Assembly (NCBI GenBank): GCA_030849945.1
Contig: JAVDKK010000001.1
Coordinates: 1,970,366 to 2,034,365 of the forward strand
Source of the DNA: Schauerella fraxinea
Lineage (GTDB): Bacteria > Pseudomonadota > Gammaproteobacteria > Burkholderiales > Burkholderiaceae_B
Direction: 5' to 3'
Length of the DNA: 64,000 bases
Shown here: positions 1-10,657 of the stretch, piece after piece
Layout: each line of letters starts with the position of its first letter
Position numbering within the stretch: the stretch's first letter is position 1
Notes under the pieces: model-generated
What the model saw: the letters and a program-made list of their open reading frames with translations, nothing else
Told to the model about the DNA's origin: nothing
The model's database searches: none
Translations under genes and position numbers: made by a program

Positions 1-928
1 AGCCATCGAGCTTGATGGCGTCGGCCACGAACTGACGAATCCCGGCAGCCAATTTCTCGGTGCCCATGGCGTCGTCATTGAGCATTGTGCGAAACGCTAC
101 TTCGTCGCACGCGATCGGGGTAGCGGGCGCCACGCTGGCCGGGGTGAGCGCCAGCGGCACGTCGCCTTCGGCTTCCGAGAGTGCTTTGAGCAGGTCGGGG
201 CTGATGGTGAGCAGGTCGCAACCGGCCAGGGCCAGAATCTGGCCCACATTGCGGAAGCTCGCGCCCATGATCTCGGTCTTGATGCCCAGCGCTTTGTAGT
301 ACTGATAGATGCGGGTCACGGATTGCACGCCCGGATCGGCCGCACCCGCGCGGTCAGCTTCCACCCATTTGGCGCCTTCGGATGCCTTGTACCAGTCGTA
401 AATGCGGCCGACGAAGGGCGAAATCAGCTGCACTTTGGCATCAGCGCAGGCAATCGCCTGCGGTAGCGCAAACAGCAACGTCATATTGCAGCGGATGCCT
501 TCGGCTTCCAGCACGCGGGCGGCCTGGATGCCTTCCCAGGTGGACGCGATCTTGATCAGCACGCGCTCGCGGTCGATGCCGGCGTCGGCGTACAACGCGA
601 TCAAACGGCGGGCGCGATCGATATTGGCTTGTGTATCGAACGACAAGCGGGCGTCGACTTCGGTCGACACGCGGCCGGGAACGATTTTCAGGATCTCCGT
701 GCCGAAGGCGACCAACAGGCGGTCGAGCAGGTCTTCGGTGGATGCGCCCTGGTGCTCGCGCACCACGCGTTCGAGCAGGTGGCGGTAAGCATCCTGCTGC
801 ACGGCCTTCAGGATCAGCGAGGGATTGGTCGTGGCATCCGTGGGACGAAACAACCGCATGGTCTCGAAGTCGCCCGTATCGGCAACAACGGTGGAGTGGC
901 GGCGCAAAGCATCGAGCTGACTGGACAT
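1..928 (-). CDS. tal: Transaldolase, 3' end cut by window edge
   Basis: Pentose-phosphate-pathway enzyme that moves a dihydroxyacetone unit between sedoheptulose 7-phosphate and glyceraldehyde 3-phosphate in the cytosol. Reading leftward from the ATG at 926-928 gives a protein beginning MSSQLDALRRHSTVVADTGD and continuing with DATTNPSLILKA, typical of the long TalB-type transaldolases. The stretch RVLIKIASTWEGIQAA contains the Schiff-base lysine, and CNMTLLFALPQA and SPFVGRIYDWY follow in the expected order. About 309 codons are present; the family is about 315-320 aa, so only a few C-terminal residues lie beyond the left edge. It is transcribed divergently from carA. The ribosome-binding site is weak. 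Identity is confident from motif order; the true C-terminus cannot be seen. Confidence 0.95.
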   Translation of the reverse strand, partial: MSSQLDALRRHSTVVADTGDFETMRLFRPTDATTNPSLILKAVQQDAYRHLLERVVREHQGASTEDLLDRLLVAFGTEILKIVPGRVSTEVDARLSFDTQANIDRARRLIALYADAGIDRERVLIKIASTWEGIQAARVLEAEGIRCNMTLLFALPQAIACADAKVQLISPFVGRIYDWYKASEGAKWVEADRAGAADPGVQSVTRIYQYYKALGIKTEIMGASFRNVGQILALAGCDLLTISPDLLKALSEAEGDVPLALTPASVAPATPIACDEVAFRTMLNDDAMGTEKLAAGIRQFVADAIKLDG

Positions 929-1076
929 AGGTTCTGTTTCGATCAACTATTGGAGGAGGCCTGCAGGCGGCGGAACGGGGTCCGCGGCGGTGCTGGACGA
1001 GCCTGCTAGCGTATCACTCCAGGCCCTTATTCCCGCACCGTTCGCCGGGTTTACAGGTACTTAAAGCCAAAACGGG

Positions 1077-1082
1077 TATAAT
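1077..1082 (+). promoter_or_regulatory. Candidate -10 element upstream of carA
   Basis: A perfect TATAAT lies 36 bases upstream of the carA start. No good -35 box stands at 16-18 bp: the nearest candidate, TTTACA at 1050-1055, is 21 bp away. Treat it as a possible -10 only. No clear ArgR or PurR site was recognised in the 189-base gap between tal and carA. Confidence 0.3.
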
Positions 1083-1117
1083 CGATAGGTTTGATTGTCG
1101 ATTCTTAATTCCGGGGT

Positions 1118-2278
1118 GTGACTGTGCTGCCGCAACTTTTTCCCGAGGGAACCAACGGGTTTTCTCCTGCAATCTTGGCTTTGGCGGACGGTACCATCTT
1201 TCGGGGAGTGTCCATCGGCGCCGAAGGACACACCGTTGCCGAAGTGGTGTTCAACACTTCCATGACCGGTTATCAGGAAATCTTGACCGACCCGAGCTAT
1301 TCGGGCCAGACGGTCACGCTCACCTATCCGCATATCGGTAATACAGGCATCAACGAAGAAGATACCGAGTCGCGCAAAGTATTTGCCGCCGGCCTCGTCG
1401 TGCGCGATTGCCCCGCTCGCGTGTCCAACTTCCGCTCGACCAAGTCGCTGCCCGAATACCTGAAAGAGCAGGGTGTGGTTGCCATTTCCGGCATCGATAC
1501 CCGCAAGCTCACCCGTATCCTGCGCGAGAAGGGCGCCCAAGGCAGCTGCATCCTGGTGGGCATCGATGCCGACCGTGCGGTCGAACTGGCGCGCAGCTTT
1601 CCCGGCATGGCCGGGCAAGACCTGGCCAAGACGGTGTCGATCACCGAGACGCAAACCTGGACCGACGGCACCTGGCAGTTGGGCGAGGGCTTCACCAAGC
1701 CGACCGAAACGCCGTACCACGTGGTGGCCTACGACTTCGGCGTGAAAAGCAACATCCTGCGTCTGCTGGCCGACCGCGGTTGCCGCATTACGCTCGTGCC
1801 GGCGCAAACGCCCGCCGAAGACGTGATCAAGCTCTCGCCGGACGGCGTGTTCCTGGCCAACGGCCCGGGCGATCCCGAGCCTTGCGATTACGCCGTGGCT
1901 GCCACGCGCACGTTCCTGGAGCGCAAGCTGCCGGTGTTCGGCATCTGCCTGGGGCACCAGATCCTGGGTCTGGCCGTGGGTGGCAAGACCATCAAGATGA
2001 AAACGGGCCATCACGGCGCCAATCATCCGGTGCATGATCTCGAAAGCAAACGCGTGTTCATCACCAGCCAGAACCACGGTTTTGAAGTAGAAGCGGCCAG
2101 TTTGCCCAGCAACGCACGCGTCACGCACGTGTCGTTGTTCGACGGCACGCTGCAAGGATTCGAACTCACGGACCGCCCGGCGTTCTGCTTCCAGGGTCAT
2201 CCCGAAGCCAGCCCCGGTCCGCACGACATCATCGTGTTGTTCGACAAATTCATCAGCCTGATGGCCGGCCAGAAATAA
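1118..2278 (+). CDS. carA: Carbamoyl-phosphate synthase small (glutaminase) subunit
   Basis: Hydrolyses glutamine and passes ammonia to CarB for carbamoyl phosphate, feeding both arginine and pyrimidine synthesis. The 386-aa protein has the CPSase small-chain N-domain (about 15-145, with FNTSMTGYQEILTDPSY) and a class I glutamine amidotransferase C-domain (about 200-380). The nucleophile is C277 in FGICLGHQ, and the partner residues are H361 and E363 in FQGHPEASPGP. The start is GTG at 1118, just after a CCGGGG stretch; an in-frame GTG at 1124 is an alternative. carB follows 10 bp downstream, so the two are surely co-transcribed. Confidence 0.97.
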   Translation: MTVLPQLFPEGTNGFSPAILALADGTIFRGVSIGAEGHTVAEVVFNTSMTGYQEILTDPSYSGQTVTLTYPHIGNTGINEEDTESRKVFAAGLVVRDCPARVSNFRSTKSLPEYLKEQGVVAISGIDTRKLTRILREKGAQGSCILVGIDADRAVELARSFPGMAGQDLAKTVSITETQTWTDGTWQLGEGFTKPTETPYHVVAYDFGVKSNILRLLADRGCRITLVPAQTPAEDVIKLSPDGVFLANGPGDPEPCDYAVAATRTFLERKLPVFGICLGHQILGLAVGGKTIKMKTGHHGANHPVHDLESKRVFITSQNHGFEVEAASLPSNARVTHVSLFDGTLQGFELTDRPAFCFQGHPEASPGPHDIIVLFDKFISLMAGQK

Positions 2279-2288
2279 AGATTGCATC

Positions 2289-5528
<3,240 letters not shown>

Positions 5529-5573
5529 ACCTGCAAGCCGTTTGCTGTGCGTATCAACCGGGGGTGAAAGACC

Positions 5574-6341
5574 ATGACGCAAATCGTCTTCATCACCGGT
5601 GCCAGCAGCGGTCTTGGGATGGCATTGGCCCGCGACTATGCGGCGCACGGTGCAACACTCGGTTTGGTGGCGCGCCGCGGTGAGGTGCTGCAGGCGCTCA
5701 ATGCCGAGCTGGGCGGCCGCCACGTCTGTTATGCCTTGGACGTACGTGACCGCGCGGCGCTGCATGCGGCCGCGCACGACTTTCAAAACCGTCATGCCGG
5801 GCGCGTGGATGTCGTGATCGCCAATGCCGGCATCAGTGCCGGCACGCTTACCGATCAGCGTGACGATTTCGAGGTGTTCGATGCCATCATCGACACCAAC
5901 GTCATGGCCACTGTGGCAACCTTCGAGCCCTTCATCGAGGGCATGCGCATGCGCGGCGAGGGCAGGCTGGTGGGCATCGCCAGCGTGGCCGGCATCCGCG
6001 GCCTGCCTGGCGCGGGCGCCTACAGCGCGTCCAAAGCGGCCGTGATCACCTACTGCGAAAGCCTGCGCAACGAATTGCGCGCCGACGGCATCCGCGTCGT
6101 CACCATCGCGCCGGGCTATATTCGCACCGCGATGACGGCGAAGAACCCGTATCGCATGCCGTTTCTCACCGATGCCGATGTGTTCGCCCGCCGCGCGGCA
6201 CAAACGATCGCCCGCGGCACGTCATACCGCGTGATCCCATGGCAAATGGGCGTGGTGGCGAAACTGATGCGTCTGCTGCCCAACGTCGTGTTCGACCGGT
6301 TCGCGCGCAATGCGCCGCGCAAACCTCGCCGCCAGCCTTAA
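5574..6341 (+). CDS. Short-chain dehydrogenase/reductase (SDR)
   Basis: A 255-aa classical SDR, an NAD(P)-dependent oxidoreductase of unknown substrate. The cofactor motif TGASSGLG is at 8-15, NAG at 84-86, the catalytic serine at S137 and the YSASK motif gives Y150 and K154. It starts 45 bp after carB with GGGGGTGAAAG ahead of the ATG, so it may be read through from carAB. Its stop overlaps the stop of the convergent phosphatase gene by 4 bp. It belongs to the same general SDR branch as the capsule-locus SDR at 34380-35174: both have GLPxxxxYSASKAA and a hydrophobic C-terminal part. The substrate cannot be named from sequence. Confidence 0.85.
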   Translation: MTQIVFITGASSGLGMALARDYAAHGATLGLVARRGEVLQALNAELGGRHVCYALDVRDRAALHAAAHDFQNRHAGRVDVVIANAGISAGTLTDQRDDFEVFDAIIDTNVMATVATFEPFIEGMRMRGEGRLVGIASVAGIRGLPGAGAYSASKAAVITYCESLRNELRADGIRVVTIAPGYIRTAMTAKNPYRMPFLTDADVFARRAAQTIARGTSYRVIPWQMGVVAKLMRLLPNVVFDRFARNAPRKPRRQP

Positions 6342-7003
6342 ATTCCGGCGCGGCCTGCCACCACATCGTCACCGACCGCACCGGCATCGGACACGTGCGA
6401 CACATCGCCCCAGCTCTGCATCGACCATTGACCATCTTCGATCGTGACGCGGTTCACGCTCACGTTGAGCATGGGCGTGCGGCGCGGATCGTCCAGTTGG
6501 ATGCCTTGGGCATGCCGCCAGATGATGTCCAGCGCGCCGCCGTGCGTCACCATCAGGATGCGTTCGCCGTCGTGGCGAGCCGCGATGTCGTCCACTGTGC
6601 TGGTCACGCGCGAATGAAACTGGCGTAGCGTTTCGGCGCCTTCGATCACGCCGTCCACTTCGCGGCTGGCCCACACGGGGTAGGCCTGGGGTGCTAGTTC
6701 CTGCAGGCGATGCGCCTCCAGGCCTTCCAGCACGCCGTAGCAGCGCTCGCGCAAGCCGGGCTCCGGGCGTACCCGTAAGCCCAACTGCTCGCTGGCAGGC
6801 TGGGCGGTGGCCAGCGTGCGGCCCAGATCGCTGCTGTACAACGCGGCAAACGGCTGCGTTGCGGCATCGCGCACCAGTCGCGTGGCCAAGCGTTGCGCTT
6901 GCGCGTCGCCCTGGGCGTTCATGGGGATATCTTTCCAGCCTTGCAGGCGTCGTACACGGTTCCAGTCGGTCTCGCCGTGCCGGATAAACCAGATCTCTGT
7001 CAT
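6338..7003 (-). CDS. Histidine phosphatase family protein (phosphoglycerate-mutase-like)
   Basis: A 221-aa protein of the branch 1 histidine phosphatase superfamily. The phospho-accepting histidine is in FIRHGETDWN (residues 6-15). The second histidine is in LMVTHGGALDIIWRH, and the acid residue is in LRERCYGVLEGLE. Members include cofactor-dependent phosphoglycerate mutases, CobC-type alpha-ribazole phosphatases and broad-specificity phosphatases; the substrate here is not determinable. It lies convergent to the SDR gene with a 4-bp overlap at the stops, and divergent from uraA across an 88-bp gap that contains a perfect inverted repeat. Confidence 0.85.
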   Translation of the reverse strand: MTEIWFIRHGETDWNRVRRLQGWKDIPMNAQGDAQAQRLATRLVRDAATQPFAALYSSDLGRTLATAQPASEQLGLRVRPEPGLRERCYGVLEGLEAHRLQELAPQAYPVWASREVDGVIEGAETLRQFHSRVTSTVDDIAARHDGERILMVTHGGALDIIWRHAQGIQLDDPRRTPMLNVSVNRVTIEDGQWSMQSWGDVSHVSDAGAVGDDVVAGRAGI

Positions 7004-7024
7004 TGAAGTCTCTCAAACGAAGCA

Positions 7025-7043
7025 CGCATTTTAGTGAAATGCG
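7025..7043. promoter_or_regulatory. Perfect 7-bp inverted repeat in divergent intergenic region
   Basis: CGCATTT-TAGTG-AAATGCG lies between the divergent phosphatase (start 7003) and permease (start 7092) genes. Symmetry and position suit an operator or a small mRNA hairpin, but I recognise no known regulator consensus. Confidence 0.3.
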
Positions 7044-7091
7044 GCGGCGCTATGAGTACACTCCCCGTTTTTCCCACTCACCGGTCCTCTC

Positions 7092-8411
7092 ATGTCCTAC
7101 TTTCCCACTTGGAAACGCGTCGATCACGCACCCGAGGGCGCGGTGATTGCGCCGGATGAAATCCTTTCATGGCCGCGCAATGTCGCGATGGGGGCCCAGC
7201 ACGTGGTCGCCATGTTCGGGTCGACCGTGCTGGCGCCGTTGCTGATGGGTTTCGATCCCAACGTTGCCATCCTCATGTCCGGCGTCGGCACGCTGATTTT
7301 CTTTCTGTTCGTGGGCGGGCGCGTGCCCAGTTATCTGGGGTCGAGTTTCGCCTTTATCGGCGGCGTGGTTGCCGTGACTGGCTATGCAGGGGGCGGCGCC
7401 AATCTCAACATCGGGGTGGCGCTGGGCGCCATCATCATGTGCGGCCTGGTCTATACGCTCATCGGTCTGGCAGTGTGGGGAGCAGGTGCGGCGAGCGGCG
7501 GCGGGTCACGTTGGATCGAGTCGTTGATGCCGCCGGTGGTCACGGGCGCAGTCGTGGCCGTCATCGGTTTGAACCTCGCGCCGATCGCCGTGCGCGGGGC
7601 CATGGGCACCACCACGTTCGAAGCAGCCATGGCGTTGGTGACCATTCTCTGCGTGGGCGGTGTGGCCGTGTTCACCCGCGGGATGGTGCAGCGGCTGCTG
7701 ATCCTCGTCGGCCTGATCGTGGCATTCGTCTTGTATGTGCTGGCCACCAATGTGATGGGGTGGGGCAAGCCCGTGGATTTCAGCATCGTGGCCAACGCTG
7801 CATGGCTGGGATTGCCCACGTTTTCCGCACCGGTGTTTCAGTTCTCGGCGATTTCGGTGATCGCGCCGGTCGCCATCATTCTCGTGGCCGAAAACCTCGG
7901 GCACGTCAAAGCCGTGAGCGCCATGACCGGCCGCGATCTCGACCGCTACATGGGCCGGGCCTTTGTGGGCGATGGCGTGGCCACCATGGTCTCGGGCGCC
8001 GTGGGGGGTACCGGCGTCACCACCTACGCCGAAAACATCGGCGTGATGGCCGTCACGCGCATCTATTCGTCACTGGTGTTCGTGATCGCTGCCCTGATTG
8101 CGATCGTATTGGGCTTTTCACCCAAATTCGGCGCGTTGATCCAGACGATTCCGTCGCCGGTGCTGGGTGGGATGTCCATCGTGGTGTTCGGCTTGATCGC
8201 GATTGCCGGCGCCCGCATCTGGGTCGTCAACAAGGTCGATTTCAGCGATAACCGCAACCTCATCACCGCCGCTGTCACCCTGGTACTGGGCGCAGGCGAT
8301 TTCACGCTCAAAATCGGCAATTTCGCACTTGGCGGCATCGGTACTGCCACTTTCGGCGCGATTATTTTGTATGCGCTTCTGCGAGGGCGGTCGGCTTGCA
8401 ATTCTGCCTAA
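7092..8411 (+). CDS. uraA: Uracil/xanthine permease, NCS2 family
   Basis: An inner-membrane nucleobase:proton symporter of 439 aa, with about 12-14 hydrophobic segments. Family marks are QHVVAMFGSTVLAPLLMG near the N-terminus, the substrate-site segment with AENLGHVKAVSAMTGRD, and GGTGVTTYAENIGVMAVTR. The glutamate in AENLGH is the usual base-binding residue in UraA/UapA-type carriers. Uracil (UraA- or RutG-like) is the most likely substrate, but xanthine or another base cannot be excluded. A strong intrinsic terminator follows 25 bp after the stop. Pyrimidine uptake near carAB makes metabolic sense, though they are not in one operon. Confidence 0.88.
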   Translation: MSYFPTWKRVDHAPEGAVIAPDEILSWPRNVAMGAQHVVAMFGSTVLAPLLMGFDPNVAILMSGVGTLIFFLFVGGRVPSYLGSSFAFIGGVVAVTGYAGGGANLNIGVALGAIIMCGLVYTLIGLAVWGAGAASGGGSRWIESLMPPVVTGAVVAVIGLNLAPIAVRGAMGTTTFEAAMALVTILCVGGVAVFTRGMVQRLLILVGLIVAFVLYVLATNVMGWGKPVDFSIVANAAWLGLPTFSAPVFQFSAISVIAPVAIILVAENLGHVKAVSAMTGRDLDRYMGRAFVGDGVATMVSGAVGGTGVTTYAENIGVMAVTRIYSSLVFVIAALIAIVLGFSPKFGALIQTIPSPVLGGMSIVVFGLIAIAGARIWVVNKVDFSDNRNLITAAVTLVLGAGDFTLKIGNFALGGIGTATFGAIILYALLRGRSACNSA

Positions 8412-8436
8412 GTTTGACCACAATATGACCTCATCA

Positions 8437-8470
8437 CCCCGGTTCATATCCGAGCCGGGGTTTTATTTTT
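8437..8470 (+). terminator. Rho-independent terminator after uraA
   Basis: CCCCGGTTC pairs with GAGCCGGGG (9 bp including one G-T pair, 6-nt loop), followed directly by TTTTATTTTT. Confidence 0.9.
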
Positions 8471-8578
8471 GACCGATCCGAGGCGTGCCCCACGGCTTGG
8501 CCGAATCCGACCTCTGTGTATGAGGTGACCGGGTTCCCAGTCGCCGCTTGCGGCAGCCGTGCTGAGGCCCAGCCTCCC

Positions 8579-8613
8579 AAGACGCTCCCCCTCTCGGGAG
8601 CGTCTTATCTTTT
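8579..8613 (+). terminator. Terminator-like hairpin in the greA leader
   Basis: An 11-bp perfect stem, AAGACGCTCCC (8579-8589) with GGGAGCGTCTT (8596-8606), a 6-nt loop and then ATCTTTT. It sits only 15 bp before the greA ATG and after the uraA terminator, so it lies in the greA 5' leader rather than at the end of an upstream gene. It may attenuate greA transcription, as described for the GraL leader RNA of E. coli greA. Confidence 0.7.
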
Positions 8614-8627
8614 GTGTGGAAAACTAC

Positions 8628-9104
8628 ATGTCTGCCATCCCTCTCACGGCAAGCGGGGCTGAGCGCTTGAAAGAAGAGCTCCATCGCCTGAAGACTGTCG
8701 AGCGTCCGTCGGTGATCACGGCGATCGCAGAAGCGCGCGCCCAAGGCGATCTGTCCGAAAACGCCGAATACGATGCCGCGCGCGAGCGCCAGGCCTTTGT
8801 TGAAGGCCGTATCGCCGAGCTCGACGGCACGCTGTCCAATGCCCACATCATCGATCCGAAGTCGCTGGATGCCGAAGGCCGCATCGTGTTTGGCGCCACG
8901 GTGGATATCGAAGATCTGGATTCGGGCGAACGCATGATTTATCAAATCGTGGGCGACGCCGAGTCGGATCTCCGCACGAACAAGATTTCAGTCTCCAGCC
9001 CGGTGGCGCGCGCGCTGATCGGCAAGTCCGAAGGCGACGTGGTCGAAGTGCAAGCGCCGTCAGGCGTGCGCGAATTCGAGATTCTGAACGTCAATTACGT
9101 GTGA
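8628..9104 (+). CDS. greA: Transcription elongation factor GreA
   Basis: Rescues backtracked RNA polymerase by stimulating cleavage of the extruded RNA 3' end. From the ATG at 8628 the protein is 158 aa, the standard GreA length. It starts MSAIPLTASGAERLKEELHRL; the N-terminal coiled coil carries the acidic tip region (DLSENAEYDAARE), and the C-terminal FKBP-like domain contains SPVARALIGKSEGDVVEV. The frame is open further upstream to 8559, but that extension covers the leader hairpin and lacks family similarity. The leader contains a terminator-like hairpin that could act in feedback control. Confidence 0.97.
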   Translation: MSAIPLTASGAERLKEELHRLKTVERPSVITAIAEARAQGDLSENAEYDAARERQAFVEGRIAELDGTLSNAHIIDPKSLDAEGRIVFGATVDIEDLDSGERMIYQIVGDAESDLRTNKISVSSPVARALIGKSEGDVVEVQAPSGVREFEILNVNYV

Positions 9105-9142
9105 TTGCGGGCACCCGCGCGACCCAGCGGGTCGGGCGGGCG

Positions 9143-9169
9143 AAAAAAAGCCGGTGTTGCACACCGGCC
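9143..9169 (-). terminator. Rho-independent terminator after yhbY
   Basis: On the minus strand the stem GCCGGTG/CACCGGC (7-8 bp with an inner T-A pair) is followed by seven Ts. It lies between the convergent ends of greA and the yhbY-like gene and serves the latter. Confidence 0.85.
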
Positions 9170-9217
9170 GGTCGATCCCAAAAGCGAAACCCATACGTTT
9201 CGCTTCTAACGAACTGC

Positions 9218-9850
9218 CTACTTTTTGTCGGTCTTGCGGGCGCCGCCCGCCAGACGCGCAATACCGGAACCGGCGCCGCCGCTGCGCGCACCGGCTCGCA
9301 GGCTCATGGCGCTACCCGTGCGACGGGGAATACCGGTCGCCACTTTGCGCGTGCCGGGACGCAACGGTTTGCCGTTTTTATTGACCGGGGCAAACGGATC
9401 GAAGCGTTTTGGCTTATTGTCCGGTTCTTCTTCCAGCTTCTTGGGCGAACGATTCGAGCGTTTCTCGAGCGTTTTGCCTTGGGCTGCCAGCTTTTTGGGC
9501 GTGTGGGGTTCAGAAGCGCGGCGCTTGGCGGCAGCGGCCGGCGTTTCCGGTTCGATGCCGGGCACGTCCTTGGCCGAGCCGGGACGATACAGGATGAGCA
9601 TCTTGCCGAGGTGGTGAACCGCCGCGCAGGACAGCTTGTCGCAGATGGTTTGCAACATTTCATCGCGGGCGTCGCGATCCTGACCGCCGGCACGAACCTT
9701 GATCAGGCCGTGCGCATTCAGGTTAAGCTCGATTTCCTTGAGCACGGCGTCCGACAGGCCGTTGTCGCCGATCAGGACGACCGGGCGCAGGGGGTGAGCT
9801 GCGGCGCGTAGGGCGCTGCGCTCACGCGGAGTAATTTCTAATGTAGGCAT
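9218..9850 (-). CDS. yhbY: YhbY-type CRM-domain RNA-binding protein with basic C-terminal tail
   Basis: A ribosome-assembly-associated RNA-binding protein. The first ~95 residues are the CRM/YhbY domain: LTPRERSALRAAAHPL-like start, then PVVLIGDNGLSDAVLKEIELNLNAHGLIKV and an ILYRPG end. The remaining ~115 residues are a basic, low-complexity tail rich in K, R, P and G; E. coli YhbY is only 97 aa. The tail is probably disordered and may add RNA affinity. It is divergent from rlmE with a 17-bp gap, the usual arrangement next to rlmE-ftsH. A terminator lies 50 bp downstream. Confidence 0.88.
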   Translation of the reverse strand: MPTLEITPRERSALRAAAHPLRPVVLIGDNGLSDAVLKEIELNLNAHGLIKVRAGGQDRDARDEMLQTICDKLSCAAVHHLGKMLILYRPGSAKDVPGIEPETPAAAAKRRASEPHTPKKLAAQGKTLEKRSNRSPKKLEEEPDNKPKRFDPFAPVNKNGKPLRPGTRKVATGIPRRTGSAMSLRAGARSGGAGSGIARLAGGARKTDKK

Positions 9851-9867
9851 GGCGGAATTGTACGGGA

Positions 9868-10509
9868 ATGGCCAAGAATAAATTTTCTAAAGAGTGGGTC
9901 ATGCAGCACATCAATGACCCATATGTGAAACTGGCGCAACAAAAAGGGTACCGCGCACGCGGTGCTTTCAAGTTGATCGAGATTCTCGACGAAGAAAAGC
10001 TGCTCAAAAAGGGCGATGTGGTGGTGGATCTGGGCGCCGCGCCTGGAAGCTGGTGCCAGGTGGTGCGCGAGCGCCTGGTCGGCCCCGGTGGTGTGGTCGA
10101 CGGTCGCATCATTGCACTCGATGTTCTGCCTATGGAACCCATCGCGGGGGTGGAGTTCATCCAGGGCGACTTCCGCGAAGATGAGGTCGGCGAGCAGCTT
10201 CACGTGCTGGTTGGCGATCAGGTCGTGGACCTTGTAATTTCGGATATGGCCCCCAACTTATCCGGCGTAGGTGTCGCAGACGCGGCGCGCGTCCAGCACG
10301 TTTGCGATCTGGCGCTCGATTTTGCCTGCGAACACCTCAAGCCCGACGGCGCTTTGATCGTTAAGGCGTTTCACGGCAGCGGCTTCTCCCAAATCGTCGA
10401 AGCGTTCAAACTTCGCTTCAAACGCGTCGTCGAGCGTAAGCCGAAAGCCTCGCGTCTGAAATCTTCGGAAACGTTTTTGGTGGGCCGCGGTCTAAAGAAG
10501 CAGTCTTAA
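9868..10509 (+). CDS. rlmE: 23S rRNA 2'-O-ribose U2552 methyltransferase RlmE (FtsJ/RrmJ)
   Basis: Methylates U2552 in the A loop of 23S rRNA during 50S maturation. The 213-aa protein shows the SAM site VVVDLGAAPGSWCQVV and a K-D-K-E catalytic tetrad: K in RGAFKLIEI, D in VISDMAPN, K in LIVKAFHGSG and E in SSETFLVGRG. Length and ends match the family (about 209 aa). ftsH follows after a 148-bp gap that appears to contain its own promoter. Confidence 0.96.
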   Translation: MAKNKFSKEWVMQHINDPYVKLAQQKGYRARGAFKLIEILDEEKLLKKGDVVVDLGAAPGSWCQVVRERLVGPGGVVDGRIIALDVLPMEPIAGVEFIQGDFREDEVGEQLHVLVGDQVVDLVISDMAPNLSGVGVADAARVQHVCDLALDFACEHLKPDGALIVKAFHGSGFSQIVEAFKLRFKRVVERKPKASRLKSSETFLVGRGLKKQS

Positions 10510-10589
10510 ATAGGTACGCACGTTAGTGTTTACGCGAGCATCCCTGGAATCCAAAAACGCGACCGCGTTTACCGGGGTAGAATCGATTA

Positions 10590-10618
10590 TTGACTTAATT
10601 ATGTGAACGTGCCCCAAG
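10590..10618 (+). promoter_or_regulatory. Possible heat-shock (sigma-32) promoter of ftsH
   Basis: TTGACT (10590-10595) and CCCCAAG (10612-10618) are 16 bp apart, resembling the sigma-32 pattern (CTTGAA, 13-17 bp, CCCCAT). ftsH is a sigma-32 target in E. coli. The -35 match is only partial. Confidence 0.35.
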
Positions 10619-10657
10619 GCATTGCCACAGGTCGGAAGCGAGAGCGGGAGATCGACC

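Noticed and set aside
8559..8627. N-terminal extension of greA
   Set aside because: It would translate through the leader hairpin, and GreA of standard length begins at 8628.
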